From: VRUE01 sp963814915 | GTDB taxonomy: Bacteria > Actinomycetota > Thermoleophilia > Solirubrobacterales > 70-9 | DNA length: 40,669 bases | NCBI GenBank assembly: GCA_963814915.1 | Contig: CAWFEI010000004.1 | Coordinates: 1-40,669 of the forward strand | Reading direction: 5' to 3' | Shown: in pieces, positions 36,476 through 40,669 of the stretch | How the letters are laid out: every line of letters starts with the position of its first letter | How positions within the stretch are numbered: position 1 is the first letter of the stretch | The notes under the pieces: model-generated | Database searches by the model: none | What the model saw: the letters and a program-made list of their open reading frames with translations, nothing else | What the model was told of the DNA's origin: nothing | Translations under genes and position numbers: made by a program

Positions 36476-36844
36476 CTAGGCGGCGCCCTCCTCCTCGGAG
36501 TGCGCCTGGAGCACCAGCTCCCCGCCCTCGCCGGTGCGGATGCGAACCGCTTCCTCCACCGGCAGGACGAAGATCTTTCCGTCGCCGACCTCGCCCGTCC
36601 GGGCGTGCTTGAGGATCGTCTCGACGACGAGCGGCTTGTCTTTGTCCTCGACCACGACCTCGAGCTTCAGTTTGGGCCGGACATTGACCGTCAGGGTCGA
36701 GCCGCGATACCGCTCGACTATCCCCTTCTGCCTGCCCGAGCCCTTGGCCTCGATGATCGACAGGGACGGAAATCCCTTGTCGAGCAGTTCGGCCCTGATC
36801 GGCTCGAACGCCTCGTGGCGGATGAACGCCTCTATCTTCTTCAT
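36476..36844 (-). CDS. glnB: PII nitrogen-regulatory protein without the T-loop Tyr51
   Basis: 122 aa, ATG start. PII fold: KKIEAFIRHEAFEPIRAELL, GRQKGIVERYRGSTL (37-51), VRPKLKLEVVVEDKD, and TGEVGDGKIFVLPVEEAVRI followed by RTGEGGE (Lys90, Arg101, Arg103: ATP/2-oxoglutarate binding). The T-loop residue equivalent to Tyr51, the usual uridylylation/adenylylation site, is Leu51, and Tyr46 remains. It should therefore not be modified at that site and would act only by ligand-controlled binding to Amt. It lies 13 bases downstream of the amt gene. Confidence 0.92.
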   Translation of the reverse strand: MKKIEAFIRHEAFEPIRAELLDKGFPSLSIIEAKGSGRQKGIVERYRGSTLTVNVRPKLKLEVVVEDKDKPLVVETILKHARTGEVGDGKIFVLPVEEAVRIRTGEGGELVLQAHSEEEGAA

Positions 36845-36857
36845 GCGTTCAGGTCTC

Positions 36858-38342
36858 CTAACGCGACTCGGTCGCGGTCATCTGGGCAGGTGCGGCCGCC
36901 GGCACGGAGGCCCCGGATCCACCCATCGTGGTTGGCAGCCCCGTCGAATACTCCGGCTGCGGGATGAACTGCTCCGGGTATCCGTACATGCCGTGGGAGC
37001 TGATGTCGAGGCCGGCTTCCTCCTCCTCGTCGTCGACGCGGAGCCCGATCGTGCCTTTGATGAAGGCGAACGTCGCGATCGAGATCACAAAGACGACGAC
37101 GAAGGTGAAGGCAACCGCCAGACCCTGAACCCCCAACTGTCCGAGGGTCGAGCTGAGCGGTTCGTCGCCGAATATCGAGTACCAGACGCCGGGCGCCGCG
37201 CCTTCGCTGATCAAGCGCGAAGAGGCGAAGATGCCGACGGAGAGCGTTCCCCAGATACCGGCCAGGCCGTGCGCCGAGAGGGCGCCGACAGGGTCGTCGA
37301 GGAGCTTGTCGATCGCCAGGACCGCGTAGACGACGAGCAGCCCGGCGAACAGGCCGATGATCGGCGCCGCCCAGTACTCGACGAAGCCCGAGGGCGCCGT
37401 GATCGCGACCAGGCCGGCGATCGCGCCGTTGCCGGCCATGCCGACGTCGAGCGATTTGCTCTTCAGGTAGACGGCGATCGAGGCGCCGATCACACCTGCC
37501 GCGGCGGCCAGCTGGGTGTTCAGCATGACCTCGCCGAACAGGTTGCCTTCCGTTCCGAAGGTCGAGCCTCCGTTGAAGCCGAACCAGCCGATCCAGAGGA
37601 TGATCACGCCGAGGCCGACGAGCGGCATCGAGTGCCCCGGGATGACCCGCGGTTTGCCGCTCGCGTCGTACTTGCCCTTACGCGGGCCGAGCAGCAACAG
37701 CGCCGCAAACGCGCCGACAGCACCGGTGAGGTGCACCACGGAGGAGCCCGCGAAATCCATCACCGGTTTGCCGCCGATGTCGCCGAGCAGGCCGCCGCCC
37801 CAAACCGCGTGGGCGACCAGTGGGTAGATGATCGCGCCGAAGACGACCGCGTAGATCACGTAGGCGCCGAACTTGATCCGCTCCAGTGTCGTGCCCCAGA
37901 CGATCGCCAGCGAGACGGCGCAGAAGGCGAGGCCGTAGAGCATCAACATCGCGGTTTCGCCGTTTACAGCTTCCCCCGCGACGGTCTGGCCGAAGTGGAA
38001 GAAGAAGCCGCTGTCGCCGAAGAAGTCGTTGCCGCCACCTTCCGCGACGCCGTAGCCGATCGCCCACCAGGCAAGCGTGCAGATCGCCAGGTTGACGAAG
38101 ATCTTGGCGACGCCGGTGCCGGCGTTCTTCTGGCGCGAGAAGCCGATCTCGAGGAACATGAACCCGGCCTGCATCAAGAAGACCAGCACGGTCCCCACCG
38201 CGACCCAGGTCATATTCAGTTCGCTGGCCGCGGTTTCGGCCGTGGTTGCCAGTTCAGCCACGCTGGCGGCCGATGCGGCGCCGGGTAGCAATAGGGCAGC
38301 GAACACCGTCAAAAGCGCGGTGACGCCGATCTTCTTTCTCAT
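36858..38342 (-). CDS. amt: Ammonium transporter Amt
   Basis: 494 aa from the ATG at 38342, fixed by AGGAGGAAG five bases upstream; the frame is open to 38408. A signal-peptide-like N-terminus (MRKKIGVTALLTVFAALLLP then GAASAA) precedes about 11 membrane helices. Pore motifs: NMTWVAVGTVLVFLMQAGFM, FFHFGQ, twin histidines His204 (SSVVHLTGAVG) and His358 (LSAHGLAGIWGT), and GWFGFNGGS. The long C-terminus (VDDEEEEAGLDISSHGMYG then a Pro/Gly/Ala-rich tail) is longer than usual. It conducts ammonium across the membrane. It forms an operon with the PII gene, which blocks it when nitrogen is plentiful. Confidence 0.95.
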   Translation of the reverse strand: MRKKIGVTALLTVFAALLLPGAASAASVAELATTAETAASELNMTWVAVGTVLVFLMQAGFMFLEIGFSRQKNAGTGVAKIFVNLAICTLAWWAIGYGVAEGGGNDFFGDSGFFFHFGQTVAGEAVNGETAMLMLYGLAFCAVSLAIVWGTTLERIKFGAYVIYAVVFGAIIYPLVAHAVWGGGLLGDIGGKPVMDFAGSSVVHLTGAVGAFAALLLLGPRKGKYDASGKPRVIPGHSMPLVGLGVIILWIGWFGFNGGSTFGTEGNLFGEVMLNTQLAAAAGVIGASIAVYLKSKSLDVGMAGNGAIAGLVAITAPSGFVEYWAAPIIGLFAGLLVVYAVLAIDKLLDDPVGALSAHGLAGIWGTLSVGIFASSRLISEGAAPGVWYSIFGDEPLSSTLGQLGVQGLAVAFTFVVVFVISIATFAFIKGTIGLRVDDEEEEAGLDISSHGMYGYPEQFIPQPEYSTGLPTTMGGSGASVPAAAPAQMTATESR

Positions 38343-38393
38343 CGAACTTCCTCCTAGCCCGCCGTGGCACGCCGCGGCGGTCGCGGTTTGGTT

Positions 38394-38403
38394 TGCGATC
38401 GCA
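38394..38403. promoter_or_regulatory. Perfect palindrome TGCGATCGCA upstream of amt
   Basis: The 10-bp palindrome at 38394-38403 lies about 50 bases before the amt ATG, in the gap between amt and the divergent phosphorylase gene. It may be a regulator site for nitrogen control, but GCGATCGC-type sequences are common in high-GC DNA. Confidence 0.25.
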
Positions 38404-38527
38404 GCCAAGGTATGAACAGGGCCGCAGCTTGTGTTTGGACTCTTGGAGCAAATCTGGGAGGCCCATCTCTCACGAGTGGAAAGGCCCCTGCTTCGGCGGG
38501 CGACGGCGGGTAGGCTGCGCAGCCCCC

Positions 38528-39217
38528 GTGCCCGCCCGATTGCGTCCCACCGCGCCGATCGCCGCCGCCGCGATCCTCGTCGGCGATCCCGGGCGGGCGC
38601 TGCTGCTGGCCCAGGAGCTGCTCGAGCAGCCGAAGATGAGCAACCACGCCCGCGGGCTCTGGGGCTACTCGGGCCTGACGGCCTCCGGGGGCGAGGAGTT
38701 GACGATCCAGGCGACGGGGATGGGCGGTCCGAGCGCTGCGATGGTGCTCGCCGACCTCGCCGAGCTCGGGGTCCGGCGCGCGGTGCGGATCGGCACCTGC
38801 GCGGCCGCGGGCACGGAAACGGCCCTGGGCGAACTGCTGCTCGCCGATGCCGCGATCGGCGCCGGGGCCAGCGCCGCCTCCTTCGGGGTCACCGCCGGCG
38901 CGGCGGCGCACCCCGATTCCGCCCTGTGCGAACGGCTGGCCGCAGAGCTGGGCGAAGCGGCGCGCCCGGCGACGATCGCCAGCTTCGACTCGATGCCGTC
39001 AGAGGCCGCAGCGCCGGATGGGGCGGCGGCGGCCGACATGCAGACGCTCGCCGTCCTCGCCCGCGGCCGGGCATTGGGAATCGCCACGGCGGCACTGCTG
39101 ATCGTCACCGAAGCGGCAGGCTCGCCGCCGCTGGAACCGGAACGGGCGGAGCGGATCGCCGCAGACGCCGGGAGGGCCGCCTCGAAGGCTCTATCTAACC
39201 CTCAAGTCGAGGGTTAG
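38528..39217 (+). CDS. Nucleoside phosphorylase-like protein (PNP/UDP family)
   Basis: 229 aa from the GTG at 38528; the frame is open back to 38393, but conserved sequence begins at PIAAAAILVGDPGRALLLAQ. Family motifs: LVGDPGRA (phosphate site), TGMGGPSAAMVLADLAELGV, RIGTCAAAG and DMQTLAVLARGRALGIATAA with LLIVTE. The usual catalytic Glu of the -EME- motif is Gln here (ADMQT), and Arg residues of the phosphate site are hard to place, so it may have reduced or altered activity. Family members split purine or uridine nucleosides with phosphate. It is divergent from amt, and its stop codon is two bases from that of the next, opposite gene. Confidence 0.7.
   Translation: MPARLRPTAPIAAAAILVGDPGRALLLAQELLEQPKMSNHARGLWGYSGLTASGGEELTIQATGMGGPSAAMVLADLAELGVRRAVRIGTCAAAGTETALGELLLADAAIGAGASAASFGVTAGAAAHPDSALCERLAAELGEAARPATIASFDSMPSEAAAPDGAAAADMQTLAVLARGRALGIATAALLIVTEAAGSPPLEPERAERIAADAGRAASKALSNPQVEG
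39195..39217. terminator. 9-bp hairpin covering the phosphorylase stop codon
   Basis: CTAACCCTC (39195-39203) pairs with GAGGGTTAG (39209-39217) around AAGTC. The 3' arm contains the TAG stop. It lies between two converging genes and may serve as a bidirectional terminator; no U-run follows on either side. Confidence 0.5.
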
Positions 39218-39219
39218 AA

Positions 39220-39576
39220 TCAGGCTTCGGAAGCCGTGTCGGCGCCGTCGCCGCGGCGTTCGGCGTTGAGTTGGCGGCGCAGGCCGCCGAGCTCGCGCGA
39301 AACGCGGTCCATCTCATCCTCGACCTCGTCGAGCCGCTGCGAGACCGACCGCAGGCGGCGCTCGAGCCGCTCGACGTCGCCCGCGGAGGGCAGGTTGAGC
39401 GCCGCCATCGCCGCGTGCTGGGCGTCAGCCGCCTTCTCGCGGGCGCCGAAGGCCGCGGCGACGGCATTCTCCAGCACATGGCTGTCGAGCAGCGCCTGGG
39501 CCAGCTCGCCGATCGCCTGCTCGCTGCGCGCCCGGAAGCTCTCCTGATCGTCTTGGTACTCGCTCTCGAAGCTCAT
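39220..39576 (-). CDS. Small coiled-coil protein, function unknown
   Basis: 118 aa from the ATG at 39576 (MSFESEYQDDQESFRARSEQ), preceded by AAGGTG; the frame is open to 39786 but is not protein-like upstream. A helix-rich first half (AIGELAQALLDSHVLENAVA then AAFGAREKAADAQHAAMAAL, PSAGD) is followed by a coiled coil (VERLERRLRSVSQRLDEVED then EMDRVSRELGGLRRQLNAE). It resembles phasin-like or PhaE/PhaI-type granule proteins in layout, but this is not a firm match. No membrane segment. It converges on the phosphorylase gene and is divergent from the transglycosylase gene. Confidence 0.6.
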   Translation of the reverse strand: MSFESEYQDDQESFRARSEQAIGELAQALLDSHVLENAVAAAFGAREKAADAQHAAMAALNLPSAGDVERLERRLRSVSQRLDEVEDEMDRVSRELGGLRRQLNAERRGDGADTASEA

Positions 39577-39741
39577 CGCCGACACCTTAGAGATTGCGCA
39601 TCCGGAGCGACTGAGATGCTGCCGGGCCATAGGCATGGGACAGCCGTTGATTAAGGGCATGTTGGGGGGCGGCAAAGCGCATTGCGCGCCTCCGCACAAG
39701 TCAGTAGCTTGGGCGTGCTTCATGCTTGGGGAGAGGGTGGA

Positions 39742-39763
39742 CACGGGTAGGGAAATACCCGTG
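39742..39763 (+). promoter_or_regulatory. 8-bp perfect hairpin in the leader of the transglycosylase gene
   Basis: CACGGGTA (39742-39749) pairs with TACCCGTG (39756-39763) around GGGAAA. It ends 26 bases before the ATG at 39790, close to the ribosome site region (ACGAGG). It may affect translation or be part of a larger leader structure. The sequence does not match the c-di-AMP (ydaO/yuaA) riboswitch consensus as remembered. Confidence 0.4.
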
Positions 39764-39789
39764 CACGCAGGGATACGAGGCGCCATCGG

Positions 39790-40669
39790 ATGAGACCAAA
39801 GCTCGCACTGATCATCGCTCTGGCCGGATTCGCGGTCGTCACCGCGCTAGGCGTCGGCATGGCCGGCGCCGATCCGTCTACCGGGCTCGGCGAAAGGCAG
39901 GCGGCGAGCGGGCTGACCGTCGCCCCCGCCCTACCCTCCGCGAAGCCGCCCGCCTGCGACAACGAAGTCGACGACGACGGCGACGGGCTGACCGACCTCG
40001 AAGACCCCGACTGCGACTCCGCCGCCGACACCAGCGAGAAGGCCGAAGCAGAAGCCGGCGCCCCGGATGAATCCGAAGAAGGGGAAGACGGCGCGAAACA
40101 GCAGCCCACCGGCAAGGCCAAGAGCGGCACAGCACTCAACGCCGCCGAAGCCCCTGACGAAGGCAACAACGGGGTCAAGCGCAACCAGGGCCTCGGCGGC
40201 CCGGCCGGCGAAAGCGGCGCCGTGACCGCGCCCAGCGCGACGGCAGGCGACCAGCCCCCGAGCGAAGGAGCCGACGGCGGCTCGCAGTTCGGCAAGGGCG
40301 GCGCCCCCACCGAAGAAAACCCGAGCACGACGATCGCCCCCTTCGGCCCGGCCCCGATCGGCGTCCCCAACTTCGTCATCGACTCGTTCGAGATCCCGCC
40401 CTTCCTGCTGCCGATCTACCAGGCCTGCGGCACCGAGTACGGGATCCCCTGGGAGGTGCTCGCCTCGATCAACAAGATCGAGACGGCCTTCGGCACCAAC
40501 CTGGACGCTCCTGGCCGGCGCGATCGGCTGGATGCAGTTCCTGCCCTCGACCTGGGGGACTTACGGCGTCGACGCCAACGGCAACGGCCGCAAGGACCCC
40601 TACAACCCGGTCGACGCGATCTGCGGCGCGGCCAACTACCTCAAGGCCAGCGGCGGGGCCGGTGATCTC
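39790..40669 (+). CDS. Secreted lytic transglycosylase (SLT-type), partial at window end and frameshifted near 40510
   Basis: Starts at ATG 39790 and runs off the window. Signal peptide (MRPKLALIIALAGFAVVTAL to GMAGADP). A Cys-bounded acidic motif CDNEVDDDGDGLTDLEDPDC, the DNxxDxDGDGL type seen in extracellular proteins and probably calcium-binding, is followed by a long Pro/Gly/Ala/Glu-rich linker. The catalytic domain begins PPFLLPIYQACGTEYGIPWE, VLASINKIETAFGTNL, with the catalytic Glu likely in NKIE. From about 40507 the frame is lost; the next frame reads LAGAIGWMQFLPSTWGTYGV, DANGNGRKDPYNPVDAICGA, ANYLKASGG, as an SLT domain should. One extra base or two missing bases account for it. 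It cleaves peptidoglycan at the cell wall. Confidence 0.8.

Noticed and set aside
39600..39789. c-di-AMP (ydaO/yuaA) riboswitch before the transglycosylase gene
   Set aside because: The conserved blocks of that riboswitch could not be found; only a simple hairpin is present.

Overview
The window is high-GC, densely packed bacterial chromosome. The gene families (CarD, DisA, a SigH-like sigma factor, DUF389, DHA2 transporters, a MerR-HTH fused to a class III cyclase) and the codon use fit a high-GC actinobacterium. Thermoleophilia/Solirubrobacterales is the likeliest group; this is an inference from gene content, not a database match. No rRNA, tRNA, CRISPR array or insertion sequence was recognised.

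Layout. (1) 1-5200 is an accessory-looking edge: an Abi-like/HEPN-type protein, a large TM0106-type nuclease-helicase broken by a frameshift, and a VapB45-like antitoxin followed by only a stub of its toxin. A saccharopine-dehydrogenase-like oxidoreductase follows. (2) 6349-33504, almost all on the minus strand, is a housekeeping supercluster. Read in the direction of transcription it runs tilS, hpt, ftsH, folP, folB, folK, coaX, dus, greA, lysS, clpC, an aldo/keto reductase, a TolB/RTX protein, an MFS exporter, disA, carD, ispD, a PHP phosphatase, ispF, an acyl-CoA synthetase, a coiled-coil protein, cysS, rlmB and a sigH-like gene. This is nearly the order of the Bacillus subtilis tilS-to-sigH region. 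Two plus-strand genes (a GST-like protein and a DUF389 membrane protein) are inserted. (3) 33568-35192 is a HipB/HipA toxin-antitoxin pair. (4) 35196-38342 carries a MerR-HTH adenylate/guanylate cyclase, a PII protein lacking the modifiable T-loop tyrosine, and an Amt ammonium transporter. (5) 38528-40669 has a nucleoside-phosphorylase-like protein, a small coiled-coil protein and a secreted lytic transglycosylase cut by the window end.

Functional themes: folate and isoprenoid biosynthesis, tRNA charging and modification, protein quality control (ClpC, FtsH), c-di-AMP synthesis (DisA), ammonium sensing and uptake, and at least two toxin-antitoxin loci.

Several genes have frame problems: the nuclease-helicase near 3835, tilS near 33232 and the transglycosylase near 40510 each need an indel to read through. 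ispD has no canonical start codon in front of its conserved N-terminus. Because tilS and ispD are normally essential, base-level sequence errors are the simplest explanation for most of these, but only read data can decide.
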